A stretch of 64,000 nt of DNA, from positions 62,001 to 126,000 of the forward strand of contig CAZUYC010000083.1 in the NCBI GenBank assembly GCA_964624475.1. Reading direction: 5' to 3'. Shown piece after piece: positions 35,371 through 44,159 of this stretch; the first letter of the stretch is position 1, and each line of letters starts with the position of its first letter. Source of the stretch: CAZUYC01 sp964624475 (GTDB lineage Bacteria > Myxococcota_A > UBA9160 > SMWR01). The notes beneath the pieces are model-generated. The model was not told the origin of the DNA, did no database searches, and saw nothing but the letters and a program-made list of their open reading frames with translations. The translations under genes and the position numbers were made by a program.

Positions 35371-36600
35371 TCATCCCTTCACGCACACGACCTGGCGGAG
35401 CTCGTGGACGACTTCCACGAGATCGCGCTGCGCGTGCATCACGGCGTCGATGGGCTTGTAGGCGCCGGGCGTCTCGTCGATCACGGCCGCGTCCTTGCGA
35501 CACTCGACGTCGCGGGTCGCGTTGCGGTGGTCCTCCAGCGAGAAGCGCCGCCGCGCCTCGCCCCGGGACATGGCCCGCCCGGCGCCGTGGCTGCAGCTGT
35601 CGAAGCTCTGCGGGTTGCCCCGGCCGCGCACGATGAACGAGCGCGCGCCCATGCTCCCGGGGATGATGCCGAGGTCGCCCTCGCGCGCCCGGACGGCCCC
35701 CTTGCGGGTGAGGAACACGTCGGCCCCGAAGTGGCGCTCGCGCGCGACGTAGTTGTGGTGGCAGTCGATCGCCGACGCCTCGAGCCGGAAGCGCGGCAGG
35801 TGCCTGCGCAGGGCGGCGAGGAGCGCGCCGAGCATCAGCTCGCGGTTCACGCGGGCATACTCCTGCGCCCAGTCGACCGCCTCCACGTAGTCGTCGAAGA
35901 GCTCGGAGCCCTCGCGCAGGTACGCGAGGTCGCGGTCGGGCAGGCGCACCTGGTGGCGCTCCATCTCGCGGCGCGCGAGGTGGATGAAATGGGTGCCGAT
36001 GCGGTTGCCGGCGCCGCGGCTCCCGCTGTGGAGCATCACCCAGACGCGGTCCTCCTCGTCGAGGCAGAGCTCGATGAAGTGGTTGCCGCCGCCGAGCGTG
36101 CCGAGCTGCTCGACCGGGCGCTTGTGGGCGACCGGAGTGTGGCGGTCGACGATCCGCTCATAGCGCTTGGAGAGCCCCCGCCACGCGCGACCGACCGCCT
36201 TTGGCGCCTCGTCCCACGAGCCCACCCGGCCGCCCTTGCCGCCGCCGTGGGGCACGGCGGCCTCGATCTCGAGGCGCAGCTCCCGCAGGCTGTCCGGGAG
36301 CCCCTCGGCCAGGAGGCTCGTGCGCTGCGCCACCATCCCGCAGCCGATGTCGACGCCGACGGCGGCCGGGACGATCGCCCCCACGGTGGGGATCACCGAG
36401 CCTACCGTCGCGCCGATCCCGAGGTGCACGTCTGGCATCGCGGCCACGTGCGAGTGGATGAAGGGGAGCCGCGCCATGTTCAGGAGCTGGCGTCGCGCCG
36501 CGTCCTCGAAGGGCACGCCGCGCGTCCACGAGCGCACGGGGACTCCGCCGGTCGCCGTGATCTCCTCGTAGCTCGTCTCGTCTTCGCGCCTTCGCTTCAT
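35371..36600 (-). CDS. rtcB: RtcB family RNA ligase
   Basis: A 409-residue RtcB, the usual length. Metal and guanylation residues are visible in DIGCGM, LGTLGGGNHFIE, HNYVARE, GSMGARSFIVRG and CSHGAGR (guanylated His). RtcB joins RNA 2',3'-cyclic phosphate or 3'-phosphate ends to 5'-OH ends using GTP and Mn2+, in RNA repair. The ATG at 36600 was chosen over a GTG 12 bases upstream. No archease or RtcA gene is adjacent. It lies next to the defence region, which may be coincidence. Confidence 0.94.
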   Translation of the reverse strand: MKRRREDETSYEEITATGGVPVRSWTRGVPFEDAARRQLLNMARLPFIHSHVAAMPDVHLGIGATVGSVIPTVGAIVPAAVGVDIGCGMVAQRTSLLAEGLPDSLRELRLEIEAAVPHGGGKGGRVGSWDEAPKAVGRAWRGLSKRYERIVDRHTPVAHKRPVEQLGTLGGGNHFIELCLDEEDRVWVMLHSGSRGAGNRIGTHFIHLARREMERHQVRLPDRDLAYLREGSELFDDYVEAVDWAQEYARVNRELMLGALLAALRRHLPRFRLEASAIDCHHNYVARERHFGADVFLTRKGAVRAREGDLGIIPGSMGARSFIVRGRGNPQSFDSCSHGAGRAMSRGEARRRFSLEDHRNATRDVECRKDAAVIDETPGAYKPIDAVMHAQRDLVEVVHELRQVVCVKG

Positions 36601-36643
36601 CCCTCCACCCACCGTCTTCCGGCCGCGAGCGGGCGTCCCGGGG

Positions 36644-37318
36644 CTAGCGCGCGCCGACCCGGATCTCGACGAGCTTGCGGACGGTGTAGTGACCGCTCGA
36701 GTTGAAGAGGACGGCGGGGGTCCAGCCCGGGAGCGCCGAGAGCTGCCGCATCTTCATCGTCATGGCGCCGGTCGTGTCGATCACCCAGGGGTCGTCCGGA
36801 TCCTCGAACCAGAGCGTCACCATGTGGAACTCGCCGTCTTGGTCGCGGCGGATCACGGCGCGGAAGATCTGCTCCTCGGGGAAGCCGAGGTCGAGCATCA
36901 GGTTGTAGGCGATCAGGTCGATGCCGTCGCAGTCGTCGCCGTTGCGTTCGAAGAGGTCCTTGGTGGTGGGCCAGTCGTCGCCGGCGATGTCCTGCCGTTC
37001 GTCGAAGCGGTAGTGCTGCATGGCCTGGCCCTGCGCCCATGCGACGAAGCGCCGCGCGAGCTGGCGCTTCTCCTCGTCGGCGAAGGCGCGGAACTTCTTG
37101 CGCAGGAGGCCCGAGCGCGGGTCCGGCTCGGCCGCGCGCCGGAGCTCGGCGGGCTCTCCCGCGACCTCGCGCGCCTGCCAGTCGCGGATCTTCTCGAACC
37201 AGACGTCGCCCGGCTCGGCCGCGACGAAGAAGCGGTAGCTGACGAGGGGCCTCGGGGGGCTGGTGCAACCGAGCGGGGCTGCGCAGAGCGCGGCGAGCGC
37301 GACGGCGATCCGCGGCAT
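36644..37318 (-). CDS. Transglutaminase-like cysteine peptidase lipoprotein
   Basis: A 224-residue protein. The N-terminus is a lipoprotein signal (ALCAAPLGC). The core NGDDCDGIDLIAYN with Cys, then FHMVTLWFED with His, then VIDTTG with Asp gives the Cys-His-Asp order of bacterial transglutaminase-like cysteine peptidases. In characterised cases (LapG) such proteins act in the periplasm on adhesins; the target here is unknown. The ATG at 37318 was chosen over one at 37336. It follows rtcB's start by 44 bases on the same strand. Confidence 0.8.
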   Translation of the reverse strand: MPRIAVALAALCAAPLGCTSPPRPLVSYRFFVAAEPGDVWFEKIRDWQAREVAGEPAELRRAAEPDPRSGLLRKKFRAFADEEKRQLARRFVAWAQGQAMQHYRFDERQDIAGDDWPTTKDLFERNGDDCDGIDLIAYNLMLDLGFPEEQIFRAVIRRDQDGEFHMVTLWFEDPDDPWVIDTTGAMTMKMRQLSALPGWTPAVLFNSSGHYTVRKLVEIRVGAR

Positions 37319-37361
37319 GATGGTCGGCCCCGGCATGCGCCGTCGAGGCTAGCAAAGTGAC

Positions 37362-37394
37362 ACGGGCCCGTGGGGGAAACCCCCATGGGCCCGT
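37362..37394 (-). terminator. Strong terminator hairpin
   Basis: A 15-bp stem (ACGGGCCC.TGGGGG with one G-T wobble) and an AAA loop lies 20 bases beyond the stop of the small minus-strand gene at 37414. GTCACTTTG follows on the minus strand, only weakly T-rich. Confidence 0.6.
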
Positions 37395-37413
37395 TAGAAT
37401 CGGCCTGGCGCTG

Positions 37414-37623
37414 CTAGCGCTTGGCCTCGTCGGCCGGCTCCCAGCCGGGCGGCGGCAGGGAGACCGCCTTCTCCTCGATCACCACGGTCTCCTTGATGAC
37501 GGTCTTCTCGACCACGTCCTCCTCGATCACGATGTCGTCGCTGGCGCCGATGTCGTCCGCCAGTGCCGGGAAGGGGATCAGGCTCGCGAAGGCCGCGAGC
37601 GCGAGAATTCTGCTGCGCGTCAC
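37414..37623 (-). CDS. Small exported acidic protein
   Basis: A 69-residue protein from GTG 37623, with AGGAG 9 bases upstream. The signal peptide (LALAAFASLIPFPALA) is followed by an acidic stretch rich in Asp, Glu and Val (DDIVIEEDVVEKTV) and a Pro-rich end. No homologue recognised. A strong hairpin terminator follows, which supports a real transcription unit. Confidence 0.6.
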   Translation of the reverse strand: MTRSRILALAAFASLIPFPALADDIGASDDIVIEEDVVEKTVIKETVVIEEKAVSLPPPGWEPADEAKR

Positions 37624-37715
37624 TCGGGTTCTCCTTTCGGGCACGGGAGCGACCGGGCTCCGCCGGCCCATGGCGGAAGAGGGTGTATCACCGCGCCTCG
37701 TGCCGCGCAACGGGC

Positions 37716-38732
37716 TCAGAGCAGGAGCTCGGCCATGGCGCGCAGGACCTTCGGATCGCGGTTCCCGATCAGCAGGGCCGTGATCGGGGTCTCCTTCCAG
37801 GCCTCGAGCCGCTCGCGGATGCGCTCGACGGGGCCCACCAGCGAGATCTCGTCGGCGAAGGATTCCGGCACGACGGCGATCGCCTCCTCGCGCTTGCCCG
37901 CGAAGAAGAGGTCCTGGATCTCGTGCGCCTCCGCCTCGTAGCCCATGCGCGCCATCAGCTCCATGTGGAAGTTGCGGCTGCGGGCGCCCATGCCGCCGAT
38001 GTAGAAACCGAGGGAGGCCTTCACCGGCGCGAGGCCCGCCTTCACGTCGTCCGTGAGGCTCACCATCACGATCTGGGCGATCTCGAAACCGGGGCGCATT
38101 CCGCGCAGGCTCTCGGCGTAGACCTCCTGGCGGAACGGCGAGTAGTAGAGCGGGAGCCAGCCGTCGGCGATCTCGGTCGCGAGCGCCACGTTCTTCGGCC
38201 CCTCGGCGCCGAGGTAGATCGGGAGGTCGGCGCGCAGCGGATGCGTGATCGAGCGCAGCGGCTTCCCGAGCCCCCACGAGCCCGGCCCCGCGTAAGGCAG
38301 CGGATAGTGCGGCCCCGGGCTCTCGACGGGCGCCTCGCGGCGCAGGACCTGGCGGATCACGTCGACGTACTCGCGGGTGCGGGCGAGCGGCTTGCCGAAG
38401 GGCTGGCCGTACCAGCCCTCGACGACCTGCGGCCCGGAGACGCCGAGGCCCAGGATCGCGCGACCGCCCGAGAGGTGGTCGAGCGTGAGCGCCGCCATCG
38501 CCGCCGCGGTCGGCGTGCGCGCCGAGAGCTGTACCACCGACGTGCCGAGCTTGATCCGCGTCGTCTGCGCCGCCAGCCACGCGAGCGGGGTGAAGGCGTC
38601 GTTGCCCCACGACTCCGCGCTCCAGACCGAGTCGTAGCCGAGCCGCTCGGCCTCCTGCGTGGCGGAGAGGAGATCCGCGGGCGGCCGCGCGCCCCAGTAT
38701 CCGATCACGAGCCCGAGCTTCAGCCTGCGCAT
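37716..38732 (-). CDS. LLM class F420-type oxidoreductase
   Basis: A 338-residue luciferase-like TIM barrel. LGLVIGYWGARPPADLL, GTSVVQLSARTP and LGVSGPQVVEGWYG are signatures of the LLM family, in the branch annotated as F420-dependent. Such enzymes transfer hydride from F420 or use FMN; the substrate is not predictable. The ATG at 38732 is 60 bases from the divergent Cys-rich protein gene. A longer frame upstream overlaps that gene and was rejected. Confidence 0.88.
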   Translation of the reverse strand: MRRLKLGLVIGYWGARPPADLLSATQEAERLGYDSVWSAESWGNDAFTPLAWLAAQTTRIKLGTSVVQLSARTPTAAAMAALTLDHLSGGRAILGLGVSGPQVVEGWYGQPFGKPLARTREYVDVIRQVLRREAPVESPGPHYPLPYAGPGSWGLGKPLRSITHPLRADLPIYLGAEGPKNVALATEIADGWLPLYYSPFRQEVYAESLRGMRPGFEIAQIVMVSLTDDVKAGLAPVKASLGFYIGGMGARSRNFHMELMARMGYEAEAHEIQDLFFAGKREEAIAVVPESFADEISLVGPVERIRERLEAWKETPITALLIGNRDPKVLRAMAELLL

Positions 38733-38792
38733 GGGCGCGCAGTATAGCCGCCGGTACTTTCCGCCGACGCCGTTTCGTGGCATGCTGGAGCC

Positions 38793-39128
38793 ATGGCGAA
38801 GTCGTCGTGGTTCGCGGGGCTGTGCTCGGCCCTGATCGCCGCGGCGCTCGCGGCGGGAGGGGCGCGTCCGGCCGCCGCGCAGCAGCCGACCTGCGTGACC
38901 CTCTGCCAGCAGAAGGTCGACGCCTGCGCCGGCCACTGCGAGGCTCTCGCCGGCGCGGTCTATCGCGACCCCGCCTCGCTGCGCGAGTGTCAGCTCGCGT
39001 GCGCGCGCCAGCTCTTCGTGTCCTGCGTCGAGCACTGCACCCAGACGGGCCAGGTGGCCCTGGACGACTTCGGGATGGTGGCCGAGGACCCGGACCGCGT
39101 CCCGACCGCGCCCAAGGGATCGAAGTAG
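38793..39128 (+). CDS. Secreted protein with four C-X3-C motifs
   Basis: A 111-residue protein with a signal peptide (ending ARPAAAQQ). The mature 70 residues contain CVTLC, CAGHC, CQLAC and CVEHC, four Cys-x3-Cys pairs arranged two by two like the twin CX3C helical hairpins of disulfide-bonded small Tim-type proteins. It could bind metal or form two disulfide-stapled hairpins in the periplasm. No named family recognised. Confidence 0.7.
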   Translation: MAKSSWFAGLCSALIAAALAAGGARPAAAQQPTCVTLCQQKVDACAGHCEALAGAVYRDPASLRECQLACARQLFVSCVEHCTQTGQVALDDFGMVAEDPDRVPTAPKGSK

Positions 39129-39381
39129 CCCCGGAGCGCGTCGAAAGCCGGCCGGGCCGGGAACGGGTTCCGGCTCCCCCGATCGGCAAGCCGGCGGCAA
39201 GTGGCCGAGGAACCGGGCGGCGGGTTCCGCGCGTCGCACCCCGGCAGAAGGTCCGCCCAACACCGCTCCGCGACAGCGCAACCGCCTTCGCGGCCGCGCT
39301 ACCGCACCGCGCGACCGCATGGACGCCCGGCGGCTGCGGCGCATACGCTGGTGCGGCGGGAAGGGGTAGCGGGAGCCGGAG

Positions 39382-40065
39382 TTGGGCGCGCGCGAAGCGC
39401 AGCGGCGGAGGGTTCGCGTCCAGAGCTATCCCCGTCGGCTCTGGGCGCTCGTTTTCGGCATCCCCGCGGCCGCCGTGGGGGGGCTCTTCCTCGTCGGGAT
39501 GCTCGTCGCTCACGACGAGCTGGAGGGGCTCCCCACCGCGCGGGTCAGGCGCGGCGACGTCGCGATCGCGGTCGACGAACCGGGCCGGATCGCCGCCTCG
39601 GGCCGGCGGATCGAGACGCAGATCGGCGCGGCGGACCTCGCCAGGGTCCGGCCCGAGAGCCGCGCCCAGATCCGCCTCGACGCGCTTCCGGGCGTCGTCT
39701 TCGAGGGCCGCGTGGCGAGCGTCGCCGCGGTCGCGCGCGAGAAGGTGAGCCGCGCGACAGGGCTCGCGACGGGCATCGAAGTCTTCGACGTGATCGTCGA
39801 GCCGCTCGCGAAAGACCCCCGCCTCGGCTCCGGCCTCGCGGCCGCCGTGCACTTCCTCGTGAGCGAGCACCGCGCCGCCCTGTACGTGCCCATCGCGGGG
39901 GTCTTCCTGGACGACCTCGACCGCCCGACCGTCTACGTGCGGACGGGCCGCTGGGCCGAGGCGCGACCCGTCGATCTCGTGGCGAGCGACGACCGGGTCG
40001 CCGTGCTGGGCTCCGGGGTCGAGGAGGGCGACGAGATCCTGATCGCCCTGCCGCCGGCCGAGTGA
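39382..40065 (+). CDS. Short periplasmic adaptor (MacA/HlyD-like, truncated)
   Basis: A 227-residue protein anchored by one N-terminal membrane helix (ALVFGIPAAAVGGLFLVG). VRRGDVAIAVDEPGRI is the start of an HlyD/MacA barrel-sandwich domain and VYVRTGRWAEARPV the beta-barrel end, but the coiled-coil hairpin and most of the lipoyl domain are missing; normal adaptors are 350-400 residues. TTG start at 39382 with GGGAG upstream. It is followed by ATPase and permease genes, giving a MacAB-like order. Confidence 0.7.
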   Translation: MGAREAQRRRVRVQSYPRRLWALVFGIPAAAVGGLFLVGMLVAHDELEGLPTARVRRGDVAIAVDEPGRIAASGRRIETQIGAADLARVRPESRAQIRLDALPGVVFEGRVASVAAVAREKVSRATGLATGIEVFDVIVEPLAKDPRLGSGLAAAVHFLVSEHRAALYVPIAGVFLDDLDRPTVYVRTGRWAEARPVDLVASDDRVAVLGSGVEEGDEILIALPPAE

Positions 40066-40069
40066 AGCG

Positions 40070-40810
40070 ATGTGGATCGAGCTCGACGGCGTGCGCGCCG
40101 GCCGGCGGCTCGGAGCGGCGCGGGCCGGCGTGGGCGAGGGCATCTCGCTCCAGGTGGCGCGCGGCGAGTACGTCGGAATCCTCGGCCCGTCAGGCGCCGG
40201 GAAGTCGACGCTGCTGCAGGTGCTGGGCCTGCTCACGCGCCCGGACGCGGGGAGCTACTGGCTCGACGGTGCAAGGGTCGACGCCCTCTCCGACGCGCAG
40301 CTCGCGCGCTTGCGCGGCCGACGCATCGGTTTCGTCTTCGAGGCCTCCCTGCTCGTGCCGGAGCTCTCGGTGCTGGACAACGTGGAGCTGCCGCTCGTGT
40401 ACCAGCGGCTCGGCAGGTCCGAGCGGCGCGCGCGCGCCGCGGGGATGCTGGGCGAGATCGGCCTGGGCCTGCGCCTGCGCCGCCGGCCGGACGAGCTCGC
40501 TCCCGGCGAGCGGCGGCGGGTGGCTCTCGCGCGCGCCTGCGCGAGCAACCCGGATCTGCTCCTCGTCGACGAGCCGACGCACGGGCTCGACGGCCGGGAA
40601 GGCGACGAGATCATGGATTGGCTCGACTCGCGTAGCGCCCTCGGCACGACCGTCGTGATCGCGACCCGGGATCTCGCGCGCGGCTGCCGCGCGCGCCGGC
40701 TCGTGCACCTTCGCAACGGGCACCTGCTGCGCGAGATCGCTCCGGAGCTCCGCCCCGGTTCGCGCGGAGTGGTGGTGCGCACGCCTCGCGGCCGGGCGAG
40801 GCGGCGATGA
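40070..40810 (+). CDS. MacB/LolD-type ABC ATPase with degenerate motifs
   Basis: A 246-residue ABC ATPase. Walker A (GPSGAGKST, Lys45) and Walker B (LLLVDEPTHGLD, Asp167-Glu168) are intact. Three other sites depart from consensus: Q-loop Gln is Glu91 (FVFEAS), the LSGGQ signature is LAPGE at 143-147, and the H-loop His is Arg200 (VIATRD). It sits between adaptor and permease genes (4-base gap and 4-base overlap). It may hydrolyse ATP poorly or act as a regulatory, mechanically coupled module. Confidence 0.85.
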   Translation: MWIELDGVRAGRRLGAARAGVGEGISLQVARGEYVGILGPSGAGKSTLLQVLGLLTRPDAGSYWLDGARVDALSDAQLARLRGRRIGFVFEASLLVPELSVLDNVELPLVYQRLGRSERRARAAGMLGEIGLGLRLRRRPDELAPGERRRVALARACASNPDLLLVDEPTHGLDGREGDEIMDWLDSRSALGTTVVIATRDLARGCRARRLVHLRNGHLLREIAPELRPGSRGVVVRTPRGRARRR

Positions 40811-41766
40811 CGCGCTTGCGCGATGCCCTCGCGCGCGGCCTGCGCAGCATCCTCGCTCGGCCCGGGCGCACCGCGCTCACGGCCTTCGGGATCGGCGTCG
40901 GCACGGCCGCCGCGCTCCAGCTCCTCGACTCGACGGGCTCCGGGGCGCCCGGGCGCCGTCACTCCCCGGCCGCGAAGATCCCGCGCCTCATGGTCTCGAA
41001 CGGGGAGCGCGGGAGCCTGGCCGCGGTCTTTGCGACGACCCCCGAGCGCGCACGGCGCGCCGGGCTCGTGGCCGTCGAGGGGCGCTCGCTCGCCGCTCTC
41101 GATCTACGCGACGCGCGCCGGGTGGCGGTGATCGGAGCCGGCCTGCGCGCCGATCTCTTCGGCTTCCGGAGCGCGCTCCTGCAGCCGATCGAGATCGGCG
41201 ACGCGCGCTTCACGGTCGTGGGCGTCCTGGAGGCGCGGGCGCCGGGCGCCGGCGGGGCGGGCGTCGACGCGGACCGTGCCGTCGTGCTGCCCGAGACCAG
41301 CGCAGCGGCGCATCTCGCGCCGCTTCCATCGCAGCCGGACGGCCCGACGAAGGAGCGCCGCGCCGCCGGGTCGGGCGCCCGCCGAAGCGGCGCGGCCGTG
41401 GTGCTCGCGCCGCTGGCCGCGATCTCGCTCCTGCTCGGCGGCGCCGCCCTCGCGAGCGCGATGCTCGCGACCATGGTCGAGCGGACGCGCGAGATCGCGC
41501 TGCGCCGGGTCGTCGGCGCGACGCGCCGCGAGGTCTTCGCCGAGTGCCTGCTCGAGTCGGTCCTCGTGAGCGGCGGGGGAGGCCTCGCGGGGATCGTCGC
41601 ATCGCTCGCGCTCGCGACCGGATCCGCGGCAGCGCCCGCCGGAGCTTCCGCCTGGGGAGTTCCCGCCGTGCTCGCCCTAGCGGCGCTCGTGGGCGCGGCC
41701 GCGGGCCTCGTGCCGGCCCTCCGCGCCGCCCGGCTCGACCCGGTCGAGGCCCTGCGCGTGGAGTAG
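40807..41766 (+). CDS. FtsX/MacB-like ABC permease, shortened
   Basis: A 319-residue permease. An N-terminal segment (GRTALTAFGIGVGTAAALQLL) is the first membrane helix, a reduced periplasmic domain follows, and three C-terminal helices include the FtsX motif REIALRRVVGATRREV. MacB is usually about 400 residues; the periplasmic part is smaller here. It completes the three-gene transporter or mechanotransmitter unit with the degenerate ATPase. Its end overlaps the convergent TPR gene by 90 bases. Confidence 0.83.
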   Translation: MTRLRDALARGLRSILARPGRTALTAFGIGVGTAAALQLLDSTGSGAPGRRHSPAAKIPRLMVSNGERGSLAAVFATTPERARRAGLVAVEGRSLAALDLRDARRVAVIGAGLRADLFGFRSALLQPIEIGDARFTVVGVLEARAPGAGGAGVDADRAVVLPETSAAAHLAPLPSQPDGPTKERRAAGSGARRSGAAVVLAPLAAISLLLGGAALASAMLATMVERTREIALRRVVGATRREVFAECLLESVLVSGGGGLAGIVASLALATGSAAAPAGASAWGVPAVLALAALVGAAAGLVPALRAARLDPVEALRVE

Positions 41767-43377
41767 CCGCTCGCGGATGCGCTCCGCATCCGGGAGCCTC
41801 GGGTTCCGCTCCAGGGCGCGCTCGAAGTCCGCGAGCGCCTCGCGCGCCCGCCCGAGCTTCGCGAGCAGCAGCGCGCGGTTCAAGAGCGGCTCGAAGCGTC
41901 CGGGCGCGGCGGCGATCGCGTCGGCGTAGGTCGCGAGCGCGTCCTCCCACTCTCCCGCGCTGGCGTAGGAGTTCGCGAGGTTGACGCGCGCCTCCAGGCC
42001 GGCGGTGCGCCCGGGCGCGATCGCGATCGCCCTGCGGTAGAGCGAGCGCGCGCCGGGGCGGTCCGGCTCGGGGACGCTCTCGAGGTGGTTCCCGAGCCCG
42101 TAGAGCGCCGTGTAGCAGTCGGGAGCTTCGGCGAGGATCGCGGCGAGGAGCGTGCCGTCGTCGCGCCAGGCCGGGATGCGCCGGAGCGTCGTGGCGACGC
42201 CCGCGGCGACGGCGAGGCAGAGCGCCGCCGCGGCGAGCCTGGCCTGGCCCGGGCGCGCGCGCGCCGCGGCCGCGAGTGCGCGGGCCACTCCGCAGGCGGC
42301 GAAGGCGCTCGGGAGCAGCAGGAATCGGAGCGCGACGCCGGAGCCCGTCGGCGCGAGCCCCGACGTCGGGAGCCAGGTCGCCACCGCGGCGAGCCAGGCG
42401 AAGGCGCCGCGCGGCGAGGCGCGCAGGCAGAGGGCCCAGCCGGCGAGGATCGCGAGCGCGAACGCCGCGAAGCCCACGGCGGCGAGGCCCTGCGGCAGCG
42501 GGTAGGTGACGGGCGCGTCGGCGGGGAGCGTCGTCAGCACGTGATGGATCCGGTTCGGGAAGACGAGCAGGCCGAGCGACACCGCGGCGTTGTGGGCGGC
42601 GAAGACGAGCCGCCCGAGCGGCCCGTAGCCCCCGGCCTGGCCGTGGACGAAGGCGGCCCGGCCGAGCACGGCGACGCGCGCGGCGGCGTAGACGACGGCG
42701 ACCGCGGCGAAGGGGAGGTAGGCGGCGAGCGTGCGCCGCGCGAAGAGCTCGCGCACCCGCAGGCCGCGGACCAGGAGGTCGGCGCAGGGCAGCAGCAGGA
42801 GGACCGGCGCCGCGCTCTCCTTGCCGGCGAGCCCCACGCCGAAGGCCGTGGCCGCGGCGACGAGCCAGCTCGAGCGACCGGTCTCCCGGTAGCGCAGGAA
42901 GGCTGCGAGGGCGCCGAGCGCGCCGAGCGCGCCGAGGAGGTCGCTCCGCCCGACGACGGGCGCCACGGCCTCCACGTGCGCGGGATGCGCCGCGAAGAGC
43001 GCGCAGGCCGCGAGGGCCGGCCCGCCGGAGCCGGCGAGCCGGCGCGCGAGCGGGAAGAGCGCGAGCACGAGCGCACCGTGGAGGAGCGCGTTCGTCGCGT
43101 GATGCAGGCGTAGCGCGGCCTGACCCGCCGCGGCCCGCTCGGCGACGAGCGAGAGGGTCGCGAGCGGGCGCCAGTTCGATGCGCGCCAGTCGACGCCGTG
43201 CTGAGGAGGCCACCACGGAGCGAGAAGTGCCTCGCGCCAGCGCAGCTCCGCGACCACCGGATTCTCGGCGACGACGAAGAGGTCGTCGAGCGCGTAGCCG
43301 TGGCGCAGCGCCGGGAGATGGAGGAGGACCGCTCCGGCCGCGATCGCGAGCGCCCCTGCGAGCTCGCGCCGGCCCAC
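41677..43377 (-). CDS. TMTC-like membrane protein with C-terminal TPR repeats
   Basis: A 566-residue protein. The first loop has ALDDLFVVAENPVV, the DD motif of TMTC-type GT-C proteins, and about nine to ten hydrophobic helices follow. From about residue 440 there are three to four TPR units (LEARVNLANSYASAGEWEDAL, then FEPLLNRALLLAKLGRAREAL). Animal TMTC proteins O-mannosylate; the bacterial role is unknown. The GTG at 43377 overlaps the ipdF stop by one base (TAGTG). The C-terminus runs convergently into the permease gene. Confidence 0.8.
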   Translation of the reverse strand: MGRRELAGALAIAAGAVLLHLPALRHGYALDDLFVVAENPVVAELRWREALLAPWWPPQHGVDWRASNWRPLATLSLVAERAAAGQAALRLHHATNALLHGALVLALFPLARRLAGSGGPALAACALFAAHPAHVEAVAPVVGRSDLLGALGALGALAAFLRYRETGRSSWLVAAATAFGVGLAGKESAAPVLLLLPCADLLVRGLRVRELFARRTLAAYLPFAAVAVVYAAARVAVLGRAAFVHGQAGGYGPLGRLVFAAHNAAVSLGLLVFPNRIHHVLTTLPADAPVTYPLPQGLAAVGFAAFALAILAGWALCLRASPRGAFAWLAAVATWLPTSGLAPTGSGVALRFLLLPSAFAACGVARALAAAARARPGQARLAAAALCLAVAAGVATTLRRIPAWRDDGTLLAAILAEAPDCYTALYGLGNHLESVPEPDRPGARSLYRRAIAIAPGRTAGLEARVNLANSYASAGEWEDALATYADAIAAAPGRFEPLLNRALLLAKLGRAREALADFERALERNPRLPDAERIRERLLHAQGLDRVEPGGAEGRHEARGRAHERR

Positions 43378-44159
43378 TACGGGTGCTGCGCGCTCACCGA
43401 GACGACCTCGCCGGTCAGGTACGAGGCGTAGTCGCTGGCGAGGAAGACGATCACGTTGGCGACCTCGAAGGGTTCCGCGGCGCGGCCGAAGGCCTCGCGC
43501 GCCACGAGCTCCTCGAGCAGGCCCGCTGGCGTCACCTTCGCGAGGAAGGGGTGCATCGCGAGGCTCGGGGCGACGGCGTTCACGCGCACGCCGGCCTCCG
43601 CCGCCTCGAGCGCGACGCAGCGCGTGAAGGCCATCACCCCGGCCTTGGCCGCCGCGTAGTGCGACTGGCCCGCCTGTGCGCGCCAGCCGAGCACCGAGGC
43701 GTTGTTCACGATCGCGCCGGAGCGGCGCTCCAGCATGTGCGGCAGGATCGCGCGGGTCATGCGGAAGGTCCCCGTGAGCGTCACGTCGAGGACCTCGTGC
43801 CACTGCTCGTCGGTCATCTCGACGAGCGGCGCGTAGCCGCCGAGGCCCGCGTTGTTCACGAGCACGTCGACGTGGCCGAGCTCGCGGACGGCGGCCTCCG
43901 CGAGGGCGCGCACCTCGGCCTCGCGCGTCACGTCGCAGGCCTGGAACGAGGTCCGCACCCCGGTCCGCTTCTCGAGCTCGGCGGCCGCCTCCGCGAGCCT
44001 GCGCTCGTGCGCGTCGCTCAGCATGACGCGCGCGCCCTCCTCGGCGCAGCGGCGCGCCGCGGCGAAGCCGATCCCGGTGCCTGCGGCGGCCGTCAGGAGC
44101 ACCGTCTTGCCGTCGAGCAGGCCGTGGCCGCGCTCGGGGTAGGGCGGGGGTGCGCTCAC
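43377..44159 (-). CDS. ipdF: IpdF-like short-chain dehydrogenase of HIP breakdown
   Basis: A 260-residue SDR with GHGLLDGKTVLLTAAAGTG, NNASVLGWRAQAGQSHYAAAK and YLTGEVVSVSAQHP, near-identical in pattern to mycobacterial IpdF (Rv3559c) as I remember it. Tyr and Lys of the active site are in HYAAAK. IpdF acts on a hydroxylated HIP-CoA derivative. The GTG at 44159 overlaps the ACAD stop by 4 bases, matching the mycobacterial neighbourhood fadE30-ipdF. Confidence 0.87.
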   Translation of the reverse strand: MSAPPPYPERGHGLLDGKTVLLTAAAGTGIGFAAARRCAEEGARVMLSDAHERRLAEAAAELEKRTGVRTSFQACDVTREAEVRALAEAAVRELGHVDVLVNNAGLGGYAPLVEMTDEQWHEVLDVTLTGTFRMTRAILPHMLERRSGAIVNNASVLGWRAQAGQSHYAAAKAGVMAFTRCVALEAAEAGVRVNAVAPSLAMHPFLAKVTPAGLLEELVAREAFGRAAEPFEVANVIVFLASDYASYLTGEVVSVSAQHP

